This document shows positions 19,428 through 28,877 of a DNA stretch of 64,000 nucleotides, one piece after another. Positions within the stretch are counted from its first letter, which is position 1, and the number at the start of each line of letters is the position of its first letter. Under the pieces are notes generated by a model. The model did no database searches, had not been told where the DNA came from, and was given only the letters and a program-made list of their open reading frames with translations. The position numbers and the translations under genes are program-made. Origin of the DNA: Rhodoferax sp. GTDB lineage: Bacteria > Pseudomonadota > Gammaproteobacteria > Burkholderiales > Burkholderiaceae_C. Location: contig NZ_JAAFHA010000007.1 of the NCBI RefSeq assembly GCF_010365055.1, forward strand, positions 1 through 64,000, written 5' to 3'.

Positions 19428-21446
19428 ATGAATCTGCAAAACCTGACCCGTGAGACCTTTGCCCCCGGTGGTTTGTTGTCGCGCACGGTTGAAGAGTTCA
19501 CACCCAGAGTTGGGCAAACCGACATGGCCGTGGCGGTTGCGCGAACGATCGAGGACGGTGGGGTGCTGGTGGTCGAGGCCGGTACTGGCATTGGCAAGAC
19601 ATTCTCGTATCTGGTGCCGGCCTTGTTAAGCGGCACGCGGGTGATGCTGTCGACCGCCACCAAGACCTTACAGGATCAGCTGTTTGGTCGCGATCTGCCG
19701 CGTTTGATGAAAGCCCTGGGCCTGCCGGTTCGTACCGCCTTGCTGAAGGGGCGGGGCAGCTATTTGTGTCTCCATCGCCTGGCCGTCGCCCGGCAAGACG
19801 CCAGTCCTTCTGATCCCGTGCTGGCACGAACCTTGGCCAAAATCGAGGCCTGGGCGCAGCTGACGCGCAGTGGTGACCTGGCTGAGTTGCCGGGTCTGGA
19901 TGAGCGCTCTCCCGTGATTGCGGTGGTGACGTCATCGCGGGACAACTGTCTGGGCTCGCAATGCCCGGAGTTTCGAGGCTGTCATGTCAATCAGGCGCGA
20001 CGCGATGCCTTGGCCGCCGATGTGGTCGTTATCAACCACCATCTGTTTTTTGCTGATTTGGCGATTCGCGAGTCGGGGATGGCGGAACTGCTGCCGTCGG
20101 TGCAGACCGTTATTTTTGATGAAGCGCATCAACTTAATGAAACGGGCGTGCAGTTTCTGGGTCGGCAGTTGACGACCGGGCAGCTGTTGGACTTTGCCCG
20201 TGATCTGCTTCTTCATGGCCTGCAGCATGCGCGCGGCTTGCAAGACTGGCAGACCCTGGCATTCGATGCGGAACACGCCGCGCGCGATTTGCGACTGGTC
20301 GCGGGCCAAGCCAGCCCAGGTGCCAAACTGCGCTGGGTCGGGGCGGCACCGGACCAAGTGGATGAGTCGGCCTGGCAGGAAGCGCTTGGCGCTCTGCAGG
20401 CTGCGTGTGCCCGGGTCATGTGGGCGCTCGACACAGTGAGCGCCATCGCCCCGGATCTCATGCGTTTAAGTGAAAGGGTGAGCGTCTTTAGCGAAAAGCT
20501 GGTGTTCTTCTCAGGCCACTGCGCGCCGGACTCGGTGCGCTGGCTTGATGTTGGGGTGCAACTGCGGCTGGTTGAGTCACCGTTGGATATTGCCGACGCC
20601 GTTCAGACGCGATTGATCAAGTCGACAACCGAAGATGCTTCACAGCGTGCCTGGATATTTACGTCCGCCACCTTGGGTGCGGATGCCAAGTTGAGCTGGT
20701 TCACAGAGCCCTGCGGTTTGGCTGATGCTGAAATTCTGAAAATTGACAGCCCGTTTAACTATGGCGAGCAAGCGGTCCTGTATGTGCCACGCCATTTACC
20801 CAAACCAAGTCAGCCGGGGCACAGTGCGCAAGTGGCCGATTTTGTGGCCAGCGCGGCGTCCGTGATAGGCGGTCGCACACTGGTCCTGACAACCACCTTG
20901 CGCGCGCTGCAAGCCGTGAGCGCGGCATTACAGCGTCATTTTTCCGAGTCAGGGGCTCTGGCTATCCTGGTGCAGGGGCAGCAACCAAAACGCGAACTGA
21001 TGGAACGCTTTCGCCAGGGCAAAGGCGATGGGCCGGGTTGTATCCTGGTGGCGTCAACGTCTTTTTGGGAGGGCGTAGACGTACCCGGCGACGCCTTGCA
21101 GATGGTGGTCATTGACAAACTTCCGTTTGCGCCACCCACCGATCCCCTGGTGGAGGCGCGCTCCCGGCGGCTGGTGGCCGCTAGTCGCAGCGTGTTCAAA
21201 GACTATGCATTGCCTGAGGCGGCCATGGCACTCAAGCAAGGTGCGGGGCGCCTGATTCGGCGCGAATCTGATCGAGGAATTTTGGTGGTGTGCGATACCC
21301 GTCTGGCGCTCACGGGCTACGGGAAAAAACTGCTGTCAACCTTGCCGCCGATGCGGCAAATCAGTTCAGAAGAAGAACTGGCCGACGTGCTTCAGGCGCT
21401 AGAGGCGCTTACCAGACCTTCCACCAAGGATCCGTGCTGGCTTTAA
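19428..21446 (+). CDS. yoaA: DinG/YoaA-family ATP-dependent DNA helicase
   Basis: A 672-aa XPD/DinG-type superfamily 2 helicase. Walker A is EAGTGIGKTFSYLVPALL and the DEAH box is IFDEAHQLNETG. The cysteines that bind an iron-sulfur cluster are visible in YLCLHRL, NCLGSQCPEFRGC. The C-terminal motif VI is KQGAGRLIRRESDRGILVV, and FWEGVDVPG precedes it. In E. coli YoaA acts with the polymerase III chi subunit in repair. DinG proper is also possible, since both share this plan. The last 38 bases overlap the 3' end of bamD on the opposite strand, an unusual convergent coding overlap. Confidence 0.9.
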   Translation: MNLQNLTRETFAPGGLLSRTVEEFTPRVGQTDMAVAVARTIEDGGVLVVEAGTGIGKTFSYLVPALLSGTRVMLSTATKTLQDQLFGRDLPRLMKALGLPVRTALLKGRGSYLCLHRLAVARQDASPSDPVLARTLAKIEAWAQLTRSGDLAELPGLDERSPVIAVVTSSRDNCLGSQCPEFRGCHVNQARRDALAADVVVINHHLFFADLAIRESGMAELLPSVQTVIFDEAHQLNETGVQFLGRQLTTGQLLDFARDLLLHGLQHARGLQDWQTLAFDAEHAARDLRLVAGQASPGAKLRWVGAAPDQVDESAWQEALGALQAACARVMWALDTVSAIAPDLMRLSERVSVFSEKLVFFSGHCAPDSVRWLDVGVQLRLVESPLDIADAVQTRLIKSTTEDASQRAWIFTSATLGADAKLSWFTEPCGLADAEILKIDSPFNYGEQAVLYVPRHLPKPSQPGHSAQVADFVASAASVIGGRTLVLTTTLRALQAVSAALQRHFSESGALAILVQGQQPKRELMERFRQGKGDGPGCILVASTSFWEGVDVPGDALQMVVIDKLPFAPPTDPLVEARSRRLVAASRSVFKDYALPEAAMALKQGAGRLIRRESDRGILVVCDTRLALTGYGKKLLSTLPPMRQISSEEELADVLQALEALTRPSTKDPCWL

Positions 21447-22215
21447 AGCCGCGGGTCAGGTACTCGGTCTGGGGATAGTTCTTTTCAAGTACCCGTTTGG
21501 CGTCGTCCCGGAGCTGGGGCAGCCCGAGTGCGTCATAGGATTTGACGATGATGAACAACGCTTCTTCAACGGCAGGCACGCCTTGGTAATCCGTGACGGC
21601 CACTTGCGCCCGGTTGATCGCTGCCACATAGGCGCCGCGGCCATAGTAATAGCGCGCCACATGCACCTCGTACTGGGCCAATGAGTTCACGATGTAGGTC
21701 ATGCGCTGACTGGCGTCTGGCGCGTAGCGCGATTGCGGGAAGCGGGTAACCAGCTCCTTGAAAGACTCAAATGATTCTTTGGATGCCTTCTGGTCGCGTT
21801 CTGCCAGATCTTGCCGCGTCACGGCGGAGAACATGCCCAGATCGTCATTGAAGTTGATGATGCCTTTGAGGTAGAGGGCGTAATCAAGTGCCGGACTGGC
21901 TGGATGCAGCTTCATGAAGCGATCAAGGGTAGCCAGGGCTTGGGCCGATTCGCCGGATTTGTATTGGGCATAGGCTTTGTCAAGCTGGGCTTGTTGCGCC
22001 AAAGGCGTTCCGGCGGCACGCCCTTCAAGCTTCTCGAACAGCACGACGGCCTTGTCGTAACCGCCTGAACTCAATTCATCCTTGGCTTCGGCATAAATCT
22101 TGTTGGGACTCCAGTCAGCGGTTTGATCCACTGGCGTGAACGAACACCCGGGCAGCAGCAAAACCGCACCCGCCAGTGACCAAGCGCAGACCACCGATAA
22201 TTTAGCTCGAAGCAT
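21409..22215 (-). CDS. bamD: Outer-membrane assembly lipoprotein BamD
   Basis: A 268-aa lipoprotein of the BAM complex that inserts beta-barrel proteins into the outer membrane. A lipoprotein signal ends in LLLPGCSF, with the Cys to be lipidated. The following TPR repeats (about residues 30-240) include KAYAQYKSGESAQALATLDRF and YKxx-like SFKELVTRFPQSRYAPDASQRM, the YfiO signature. The start at 22215 is chosen over a TTG three codons earlier. The gene is divergent from rluD, whose start is about 20 bases away. This bamD-rluD pairing is conserved in proteobacteria. Its 3' end overlaps yoaA by 38 bases on the opposite strand. Confidence 0.95.
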   Translation of the reverse strand: MLRAKLSVVCAWSLAGAVLLLPGCSFTPVDQTADWSPNKIYAEAKDELSSGGYDKAVVLFEKLEGRAAGTPLAQQAQLDKAYAQYKSGESAQALATLDRFMKLHPASPALDYALYLKGIINFNDDLGMFSAVTRQDLAERDQKASKESFESFKELVTRFPQSRYAPDASQRMTYIVNSLAQYEVHVARYYYGRGAYVAAINRAQVAVTDYQGVPAVEEALFIIVKSYDALGLPQLRDDAKRVLEKNYPQTEYLTRGFKASTDPWWKVW

Positions 22216-22235
22216 GAGGAACAACTTTCTTGAAA

Positions 22236-23240
22236 ATGACCGAATTGATTATATCGGGCGGGCTTGATGACGACGAACCCGAAGACCGGGCCGACTCCGG
22301 GCCTGACGTCGAGTTGCGTCAACTGTCTTTTGGTCCAGCCCAACATGGACAGCGGCTTGATCGGGCGCTGGTTGAGTTGGTGCCAGAATTCTCGCGCAGC
22401 TACTTGCAGCAATTGATCGACTTGGAGGGCGTCACGCTCAATGGGATCGTGATGACCAAGCCGTCAACGCGGGTCAGGGCGGCAGACGTTGGAATGATTG
22501 AATTGCGACCCACGCCCCAAAGTCAGGCGTTCAAGCCAGAAGCCATGGCTTTGAGCGTGGTGTATGAAGATGAGCACCTGCTGGTGATCAACAAGCCGGC
22601 GGGTCTGGTGGTTCACCCCGCGCCCGGTAACTGGAGCGGAACACTGCTCAACGGCTTGCTGGCTTACGACGCGAGGGCCATGAACTTGCCGCGCGCCGGG
22701 ATTGTGCATCGGCTGGACAAAGATACCAGCGGATTAATGGTGGTGGCCCGGACGCGCCCGGTGATGGACGCCTTGATTCGATCCATCGCCGCGCGTGAGG
22801 TCAGCCGCCAGTATGTGGCGTTGGCGCATGGGCCCTGGGTGGCTAATCGTCGGATTGAAATCGACGCGCCGATCGGCCGGGATCCGCGCAACCGCTTGCG
22901 GATGGCGGCGGTGGATTTGTTCAAAAATCCTGGCAAACTGGCCAGAACCGATGTTGGGCTGCTTCAAAATTGCGATCAGGGATGCTGGGTGCGTTGTACC
23001 TTACATACAGGTCGAACTCATCAGATTCGCGTTCATATGGCAATGATCGGCCACCCATTGGTCGCCGATGTGCTGTATGGGGGACGCGTCGTCGCGGGTA
23101 TGCAACGGCAGGCTCTGCATGCTTGCCGACTGGGTTTTGCCCACCCGGTGACGTTGGAGCCGATGGTTTTTCAGGCCAGCTTGCCCGTGGATTTGGAGCT
23201 TGCTTTGGTAAACTGGGGCCTCCGTTACAATCAAACATAA
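22236..23240 (+). CDS. rluD: 23S rRNA pseudouridine synthase RluD
   Basis: A 334-aa RluA-family pseudouridine synthase, expected to modify U1911/1915/1917 in helix 69 of 23S rRNA. The N-terminal S4 domain spans RLDRALVELVPEFSRSYLQQ, and the catalytic aspartate lies in GIVHRLDKDTSGLMVVAR. The C-terminal HTGRTHQIRVHMAMIGHPLVAD block is the other family signature. The ATG at 22236 is preferred to an in-frame TTG two codons earlier. Assignment to RluD rather than RluC rests on divergent bamD, as in E. coli. A hairpin without a T-run follows at 23285. Confidence 0.93.
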   Translation: MTELIISGGLDDDEPEDRADSGPDVELRQLSFGPAQHGQRLDRALVELVPEFSRSYLQQLIDLEGVTLNGIVMTKPSTRVRAADVGMIELRPTPQSQAFKPEAMALSVVYEDEHLLVINKPAGLVVHPAPGNWSGTLLNGLLAYDARAMNLPRAGIVHRLDKDTSGLMVVARTRPVMDALIRSIAAREVSRQYVALAHGPWVANRRIEIDAPIGRDPRNRLRMAAVDLFKNPGKLARTDVGLLQNCDQGCWVRCTLHTGRTHQIRVHMAMIGHPLVADVLYGGRVVAGMQRQALHACRLGFAHPVTLEPMVFQASLPVDLELALVNWGLRYNQT

Positions 23241-23284
23241 TGGTGTGAAAGACCAACGCCCAGGCCAGCCGCCAGGGAATGCGC

Positions 23285-23304
23285 GGTAGATTTGTCAATC
23301 TACC
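23285..23304 (+). promoter_or_regulatory. Hairpin between rluD and scpB
   Basis: GGTAGATT (23285-23292) and AATCTACC (23297-23304) form a perfect 8-bp stem with a TGTC loop; flanking GCGC on both sides can extend it. No T-run follows, so it is at best a weak terminator or a processing stem. A smaller GCACC/GGTGC hairpin (23334-23348) lies closer to scpB. The gap between the genes is 129 bases and contains no gene. Confidence 0.5.
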
Positions 23305-23369
23305 TGCTGCGCCCCATGAATCCTACTAATTTTGCACCTTGAGGGTGCCATTGCCGGAGTCGCAAGACC

Positions 23370-24062
23370 ATGAATACGGTGGCTGCCAAGCGCATCCTGG
23401 AAACCGCCCTGATTTGTACGCCCCATCCTTTGCAGTTGCGCGATATGCGCGTGCTGTTTGATGATCGCTTGGGTTTTGACACGCTCAAAGTCTTGCTGCA
23501 AGAACTCCAGCAAGACTGGGCTCAGCGCGGGGTTGAACTGGTCAACGTGGCAAGCGGCTGGCGTTTTCAGAGTCGGCCTGAAATGCGCGAGTTTCTCGAG
23601 CGGTTGCACCCGGAAAAGCCGCCGCGCTACACCCGCGCCACGCTCGAAACGCTGGCGATCATTGCCTATCGGCAACCGGTAACTCGCGGGGACATCGAAG
23701 ATGTCAGGGGTGTCACGGTGAATTCTCTGCTCATCAAACAGCTTGAAGACAGGGGCTGGATTGAGGTCATTGGTCATCGGGAAACCATTGGGCGACCCGC
23801 ACTTTTTGCGACGACCAAACTCTTTCTCGATGATTTGGGGCTTGCATCCCTGGACCAGTTGCCCTTGCTCGATACATCGGAGCAGCGTACGGACGCGATC
23901 GCTACGCTCCCGTCGGGTGGCGCTGGCGCGCAATCTGAACTGGATATGCCGCCGCCGCTCGACGAGGGCGTGACTGACGAGGGGCTTGCGCTGCAAGCCA
24001 TCGCGACGGGCGACCTAAGTGCTGATGGTGAATTATTTTTCTTGAACAGGACAGAACCATGA
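23370..24062 (+). CDS. scpB: Segregation and condensation protein B
   Basis: A 230-aa ScpB homologue, the winged-helix partner of ScpA and Smc in chromosome condensation. It opens with [20 protein letters not shown], a typical start of the first winged helix. The family block is [27 protein letters not shown], followed by [25 protein letters not shown]. Residues beyond about 190 are an acidic, disordered tail. The stop codon overlaps the rluB start (ATGA at 24059-24062), so the two are translationally coupled, an arrangement widely seen as scpB-rluB. scpA is not in the window immediately upstream, where rluD is found instead. Confidence 0.93.
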   Translation: MNTVAAKRILETALICTPHPLQLRDMRVLFDDRLGFDTLKVLLQELQQDWAQRGVELVNVASGWRFQSRPEMREFLERLHPEKPPRYTRATLETLAIIAYRQPVTRGDIEDVRGVTVNSLLIKQLEDRGWIEVIGHRETIGRPALFATTKLFLDDLGLASLDQLPLLDTSEQRTDAIATLPSGGAGAQSELDMPPPLDEGVTDEGLALQAIATGDLSADGELFFLNRTEP

Positions 24063-25459
24063 CCGTAGACAACTCTGATGGGCCAACCGAAGCCAACGCG
24101 GACGCTTATCAGCAAGCTGATAAGCCGATTGTGGAAACAAATATCACGGCAACAGCCCAGGCGAGCCTTGGGGAGGAGCCCAAGGCAAAACCAGACCCGC
24201 AGTCCTCATTTGCGGGTCAACTCAAGCCCATGCCGATGACTGCGGAAATTCGCTTTGAAGATGTGGTGTCCGGGCAGTTTGACGCCGAAGAAGAGGGCGT
24301 AGACACCGCTGTTCTAAAGCGGGTGCTGGCACCCTTGGCTGAGACACCCAAGTTGCACAAGGTCTTGGCCCAAGCGGGGATGGGGTCGCGCCTCGAAATG
24401 GAACAGCTGATCATGGAAGGGCGCATTACCGTCAACAATGAGCCCGCGCACATCGGGCAACGCATCCAGTTTGGGGATCACGTGAAGGTCAACGGCAAGC
24501 CGATCAGGTTTCGAATTGATGCGCCACCGGCACGGGTGATCGCGTACCACAAGCCGGTTGGAGAAGTGGTCACCCATGACGATCCGCAGAATCGCCCGAC
24601 CGTGTTTCGCCGATTGCCCAAATTGTTTCAGGGCAAGTGGCAATCGGTTGGACGGCTCGATCTCAATACCGAAGGCTTGCTGCTGTTCACCAGTTCGGGG
24701 GATTTGGCCAACAACCTGATGCATCCCCGCTTTGGCCTGGAGCGGGAATACGCCGTCAGGGTGTTGGGGGCATTGAACAAGGAAGAGAAGCAACGTTTGC
24801 TTGACGGTGTCAAGTTGGACGATGGAGTTGCCCAATTCGGCTCGATTGAAGCGGGCGGCGGCGAGGGCGCCAACTGTTGGTACCGGGTCACAATCGCTGA
24901 GGGGCGGAACCGCGAGGTGCGCCGCATGTTTGAAGCAGTTGGGCACGCGGTGAGCCGATTGATCCGAATTCGTTATGGCGCCATGATGCTGCCGCGCGGC
25001 CTCAAACGGGGTGCCTGGATGGAGCTCGATGAGGGCGATATCAAGTCACTGATGCAGGCCGCGGGGCCGCGAAGTTCCAGCGTGCAGGGGAATGCGGCGG
25101 CTGAGGGCGGCGTCGAGACTTCGCGTCGTGACGGCCCCGAGCAAGTCCCTGGGTCAGGAAACCGGCGCCGGGGCAACCGTGGCAATGGTGCGCGCAGCTC
25201 TGGAAACGGCCAACGCACTGCGCCAGCGGGCGGTTCGCCCAGGGGTGGCGCAGGTTTTTCACAGGGTTCGGGGCAGCCTCGGAGTAAACAAGGACAGACC
25301 GGGGACCGTCAAGCGGGTGCCAGTCAACCCGATCCAATGAAGACGGCTTTTGGCTATATCGGCGCCGACAGTTTTACCCGGCAACGACAGGATCTGGGGC
25401 AACGGGGCGGTGGCAATGGTTCTGGCGGCGGTCAACGTCGCGGTGGACGGGGCCGCTAG
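24059..25459 (+). CDS. rluB: 23S rRNA pseudouridine synthase RluB
   Basis: A 466-aa RsuA/RluB-family enzyme that makes pseudouridine 2605 of 23S rRNA. An acidic N-terminal extension of about 95 residues precedes the S4 domain ([20 protein letters not shown]). The catalytic Asp is in [20 protein letters not shown], and [21 protein letters not shown] is the other family motif. The last 120 residues are a Gly/Arg/Asn/Gln-rich low-complexity tail ([18 protein letters not shown] and [15 protein letters not shown]), probably disordered and RNA-binding. Such tails are common in beta-proteobacterial RluB. It is coupled to scpB by a 4-bp overlap. Confidence 0.93.
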   Translation: MTVDNSDGPTEANADAYQQADKPIVETNITATAQASLGEEPKAKPDPQSSFAGQLKPMPMTAEIRFEDVVSGQFDAEEEGVDTAVLKRVLAPLAETPKLHKVLAQAGMGSRLEMEQLIMEGRITVNNEPAHIGQRIQFGDHVKVNGKPIRFRIDAPPARVIAYHKPVGEVVTHDDPQNRPTVFRRLPKLFQGKWQSVGRLDLNTEGLLLFTSSGDLANNLMHPRFGLEREYAVRVLGALNKEEKQRLLDGVKLDDGVAQFGSIEAGGGEGANCWYRVTIAEGRNREVRRMFEAVGHAVSRLIRIRYGAMMLPRGLKRGAWMELDEGDIKSLMQAAGPRSSSVQGNAAAEGGVETSRRDGPEQVPGSGNRRRGNRGNGARSSGNGQRTAPAGGSPRGGAGFSQGSGQPRSKQGQTGDRQAGASQPDPMKTAFGYIGADSFTRQRQDLGQRGGGNGSGGGQRRGGRGR

Positions 25460-25520
25460 GCTAAAATGATCGGCTTTGCCCGGTGGGCACAATCTCCTAC
25501 TCAAGTTCAGGAAAACAATC

Positions 25521-25946
25521 ATGACTATCGAACGTACGCTTTCCATCATCAAACCGGACGCAGTGGCCAAAAATGTGATTGGTCAAATTTACGCCCGCTT
25601 TGAAGCCGCCGGTTTGAAGGTGGTCGCCGCCAAAATGGCGCATTTGTCGGCGCGTGAGGCGCAAGCGTTTTACGCCGTGCATAAAGACCGTCCTTTTTTC
25701 AAGGATTTGGTTGACTTCATGATCTCAGGCCCGGTCATGATTCAGGCGCTTGAAGGCGAGAACGCTGTGCTGAAGAACCGTGACCTGATGGGTGCGACTG
25801 ACCCTAAGAAGGCGGCCCCTGGCACCATTCGCGCAGATTTTGCCGACAGCATTGATGCGAATGCGGTGCATGGCTCTGATGCCGCTGAAACCGCCGCCGT
25901 GGAAATCGCGTTCTTCTTTCCCGGCATGAATGTTTACAGCCGGTAA
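25521..25946 (+). CDS. ndk: Nucleoside diphosphate kinase
   Basis: A 141-aa nucleoside diphosphate kinase that equilibrates NDPs and NTPs. The start [19 protein letters not shown] and the length are standard. The phosphorylated histidine is in [20 protein letters not shown], and the motif [17 protein letters not shown] binds nucleotide. The ATG at 25521 has a CAGGAAAAC ribosome-binding site; a longer in-frame start at 25476 adds unrelated residues. A TAAAAT -10-like box at 25462-25467 could initiate a separate transcript for this gene. rlmN follows after eight bases. Confidence 0.97.
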   Translation: MTIERTLSIIKPDAVAKNVIGQIYARFEAAGLKVVAAKMAHLSAREAQAFYAVHKDRPFFKDLVDFMISGPVMIQALEGENAVLKNRDLMGATDPKKAAPGTIRADFADSIDANAVHGSDAAETAAVEIAFFFPGMNVYSR

Positions 25947-25954
25947 ATCAGTCA

Positions 25955-27103
25955 ATGACGGCCAATCTGCTTGATTACGACCTTGATGGGTTGGCTGTTT
26001 TTTGCGAACGGCTGGGTGAGAAGCGCTACCGCGCCGTCCAGTTGTTTCGCTGGATTCATCAAAAAGGTGCCTCCAACTTTGATGATATGAGCGATCTTGC
26101 CAAGTCCTTGCGCGAGAAGCTGAAAGTCTGCGCTCAGGTGAAGGCGCCAAATATCATTTCCCAGCACATCTCGTCAGACGGCACGATCAAATGGTTGTTC
26201 GACGTCGGTGGCGGCGATGCAGTTGAGGCCGTTTTTATTCCTGAAGAAGATCGCGGCACGCTGTGCATTTCGTCGCAGGCCGGGTGTGCCATGGGCTGCC
26301 GCTTTTGCTCTACAGGACACCAGGGCTTTAGCCGGAACCTTAAGACCGGTGAAATCATTGCGCAACTCTGGTTTGCGGAGCATTATTTGCGCAAGCACTT
26401 GCAGCGCGATGATCGGGTCATCTCCAACGTTGTCATGATGGGGATGGGTGAACCCCTGCAGAATTACTCTGAGTTGGTGCCGGCATTGCGCGCCATGCTC
26501 GATGATCATGGCTATGGTCTGTCCCGTCGGCGGGTGACAGTTTCCACTTCGGGTGTGGTCCCGATGATGGATCGTTTAGCCCAGGACTGTCCGGTCGCAC
26601 TGGCCGTGTCCCTGCACGCGCCCAATGATCTGTTGCGCGACGACTTGGTGCCGCTCAACAAGAAATACTCGCTGGCCGAGTTGTTGAATGCCTGCAATCG
26701 TTATCTCGCTCACGCGCCGCGCGACTTCATTACCTTTGAATATTGCATGTTGCAGGAGGTGAACGACCTGCCAGAACATGCCCAGCAGTTGGTAAGACTG
26801 GTTCACCATTATTCAAGCGGTGGTGTTTGGTGCAAGTTCAATTTGATTCCCTTTAACCCGTTCCCTGCCTCTGGGTTAACGCGATCGACACCGCAGCGCA
26901 TTCTGGCCTTTGCCAAAATTTTGAGCGACGCAGGTATCGTGACCACCATACGCAAGACGCGCGGCGATGACATAGACGCTGCATGCGGACAACTGGCCGG
27001 TGAAGTGAAAGACCGTACCCGTGTCGGCGAGCGTATTGCGCGACAACGCACCTTCATGCTCAAGCCGGTGTCAGAATTTAGCAATCAGGTCAAGGAGAAC
27101 TGA
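25955..27103 (+). CDS. rlmN: Dual-specificity RNA methyltransferase RlmN
   Basis: A 382-aa radical SAM enzyme that makes m2A2503 in 23S rRNA and m2A37 in tRNAs. The cluster-binding CX3CX2C motif is in [17 protein letters not shown]. The catalytic cysteines are one in the C-terminal [16 protein letters not shown] and the radical-site region. GMGEPLQNY is the SAM-binding GGE-like motif. The N-terminal region [20 protein letters not shown] is the usual HhH-like domain. It lies eight bases after ndk and three bases before pilF, the usual beta-proteobacterial order ndk-rlmN-pilF-rodZ-ispG. Confidence 0.96.
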   Translation: MTANLLDYDLDGLAVFCERLGEKRYRAVQLFRWIHQKGASNFDDMSDLAKSLREKLKVCAQVKAPNIISQHISSDGTIKWLFDVGGGDAVEAVFIPEEDRGTLCISSQAGCAMGCRFCSTGHQGFSRNLKTGEIIAQLWFAEHYLRKHLQRDDRVISNVVMMGMGEPLQNYSELVPALRAMLDDHGYGLSRRRVTVSTSGVVPMMDRLAQDCPVALAVSLHAPNDLLRDDLVPLNKKYSLAELLNACNRYLAHAPRDFITFEYCMLQEVNDLPEHAQQLVRLVHHYSSGGVWCKFNLIPFNPFPASGLTRSTPQRILAFAKILSDAGIVTTIRKTRGDDIDAACGQLAGEVKDRTRVGERIARQRTFMLKPVSEFSNQVKEN

Positions 27104-27106
27104 AGC

Positions 27107-27943
27107 GTGTCAATGAATAATTCAGGATGGGTTCAAATTGGCAAGCGCCTGTTCTACGCTTGTTTGCTTGTCACTGGGTTGGCCAGTATTTCGGGCTGCG
27201 CTTCAAAAATGGCGGGTGTTGGCCCAACAGGCAGTGGGGTCGAGATGATGACTGCTTCGGATGAGCCGGACGCCCGCAGGCGCGCTCGTATTCGGCTGGA
27301 ACTTGCGGTCGGCTATTTTGAACAGGGTCAAACAACGATCGCACTCGATGAACTGAAACAGTCCATCACCGCGGATCCGACTTTCGGTGAAGCCTACAAC
27401 TTGCGTGGTCTGATCTACATGAGGCTTAATGATTTCCGGTTTGCAGAGGAGAGTTTCAGGAAGGCGCTAAGTATCAATCCACAGAATTCAAATGTCGTGC
27501 ATAACCTCGGTTGGTTGTTATGCCAGCAGGCGAGATACCCTGAATCGATGCTTATGTTTTCGCAGGCGCTTTCAAATCCGCAATATGGGGAGCGAGCCAA
27601 GACCTTGATGGCGCAAGGCTTGTGTCAGATCGGGGCAGGGCAGACCGCCGACGCAGAGCTTAGCCTTTTGAAGTCCTATGAGTTTGATGCGGGCAACCCG
27701 ATTACGGCTTACAACTTGGCCAAATTGCTGTTTCAGCGCGGTGATTTTGTTCGTGCTCAGTTCTACGTGCGACGTCTCAACAACAGTGAATTGGCCAATG
27801 CGGAGTCACTGTGGCTGGGGGTCAAGGTAGAGCAACGCATGAACAATCGCGACGCCATGCTGCAACTTGGTACGCAACTACAGAAACGTTTTCCGCAGTC
27901 TCGTGAAGCGTCTTCCTATCAGCGGAGTGCCTTTGATGAGTGA
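27107..27943 (+). CDS. pilF: Type IV pilus biogenesis/stability lipoprotein PilF (PilW)
   Basis: A 278-aa TPR lipoprotein that acts as pilotin for the PilQ secretin in type IV pilus assembly. A lipoprotein signal ends in VTGLASISGCASK. About six TPR units follow (LELAVGYFEQGQTTIALDELKQ, AYNLRGLIYMRLNDFRFAEESFRK, and others). The GTG at 27107 is preferred because AAGGAG lies nine bases upstream; the ATG two codons later is 15 bases away. It overlaps rodZ by eight bases. No other pilus genes are nearby, so it is a stand-alone copy of the rlmN-pilF-rodZ locus. Confidence 0.9.
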   Translation: MSMNNSGWVQIGKRLFYACLLVTGLASISGCASKMAGVGPTGSGVEMMTASDEPDARRRARIRLELAVGYFEQGQTTIALDELKQSITADPTFGEAYNLRGLIYMRLNDFRFAEESFRKALSINPQNSNVVHNLGWLLCQQARYPESMLMFSQALSNPQYGERAKTLMAQGLCQIGAGQTADAELSLLKSYEFDAGNPITAYNLAKLLFQRGDFVRAQFYVRRLNNSELANAESLWLGVKVEQRMNNRDAMLQLGTQLQKRFPQSREASSYQRSAFDE

Positions 27944-28877
27944 GAGTGTTTTGCCTGTCACTGAAGATGCGATCGATGCCCCTGATGCATTCGTGCCAGT
28001 GTCGGCTGGTGCGATGCTACGAACGGCGCGCGAGGCGCAAGGCTTGCACATTGGTGCATTGGCTGTTGCTCTCAAGGTTCCGGTGGGCAAACTTGAAGCC
28101 CTTGAAGCTGACCGCCTTGATTTGTTGCCAGATATCGTCTTTGTCCGCGCCTTGGCAGCCAGCATTTGTCGCACATTGCACGTTGATGCGGCACCGATCC
28201 TGGAAAAACTGCCACGGTCGGCGGCGCCGCTACTTAAAACCGATGAGTCTGGAATCAATACACCATTCCGTCCTTCGAGTGATGGCCTGGGCTTGCCGTT
28301 TTGGCATCAACTCTCTAAGCCATTTGTTCTTGCCGTGCTGGCGTTATTGATGGGCATCGCGGCACTTGTTTTGTTTCCTTTTATCCCTCGCACCGAAGTC
28401 GCTGGTGCGCTGCAATCCACGACGGCTGTCACGACTGTGCGATTTTCAACGCCAGATTCACCGCCCACTGAAGAGGCGATGCCCGCTGACGCTGCCGCAT
28501 CAGGTCTGGCAGACAGTTTGATTCCATCCGGCTCGGAATCTCCGTCGGCCCCGATTCCAGACATCGCTGCGCCTTCCGATCCATCGCCAGTATCTGCTAC
28601 CCCGCTGTCGACCGACATCGTACCAGGCTCGGGTGCAAAAACTGGCCTGCTTATCTTCACGGCTCGAGGTTCCTCATGGATAGAGGTGATTGATGCCAGC
28701 GGGGTCGTTCAGGTGCGCCAGACGCTGAGTGATCGCGAAGTAGTTGGTGCTTCCGGGGCTTTGCCGTTGTCGGTGGTGGTTGGTCGGGCTGATGCCACCG
28801 ACGTTCAAGTGCGCGGCAAGTCTTTTGATTTGACGGCCATTGCAAAAAATAATGTCGCTCGTTTTGAGGTGAAGTAG
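27936..28877 (+). CDS. rodZ: Cytoskeleton protein RodZ-like membrane HTH protein
   Basis: A 313-aa bitopic membrane protein with the RodZ layout. An N-terminal XRE-type helix-turn-helix ([36 protein letters not shown], about residues 24-60) precedes a single membrane helix near residue 150 ([20 protein letters not shown]). A Ser/Pro/Ala-rich linker and a C-terminal DUF4115 domain ([15 protein letters not shown]...[15 protein letters not shown]) follow in the periplasm. RodZ links MreB to the membrane for rod shape. The ATG at 27936 overlaps pilF by eight bases, and the stop TAG shares a base with the ispG GTG start, so translation is coupled throughout. Confidence 0.88.
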   Translation: MSESVLPVTEDAIDAPDAFVPVSAGAMLRTAREAQGLHIGALAVALKVPVGKLEALEADRLDLLPDIVFVRALAASICRTLHVDAAPILEKLPRSAAPLLKTDESGINTPFRPSSDGLGLPFWHQLSKPFVLAVLALLMGIAALVLFPFIPRTEVAGALQSTTAVTTVRFSTPDSPPTEEAMPADAAASGLADSLIPSGSESPSAPIPDIAAPSDPSPVSATPLSTDIVPGSGAKTGLLIFTARGSSWIEVIDASGVVQVRQTLSDREVVGASGALPLSVVVGRADATDVQVRGKSFDLTAIAKNNVARFEVK

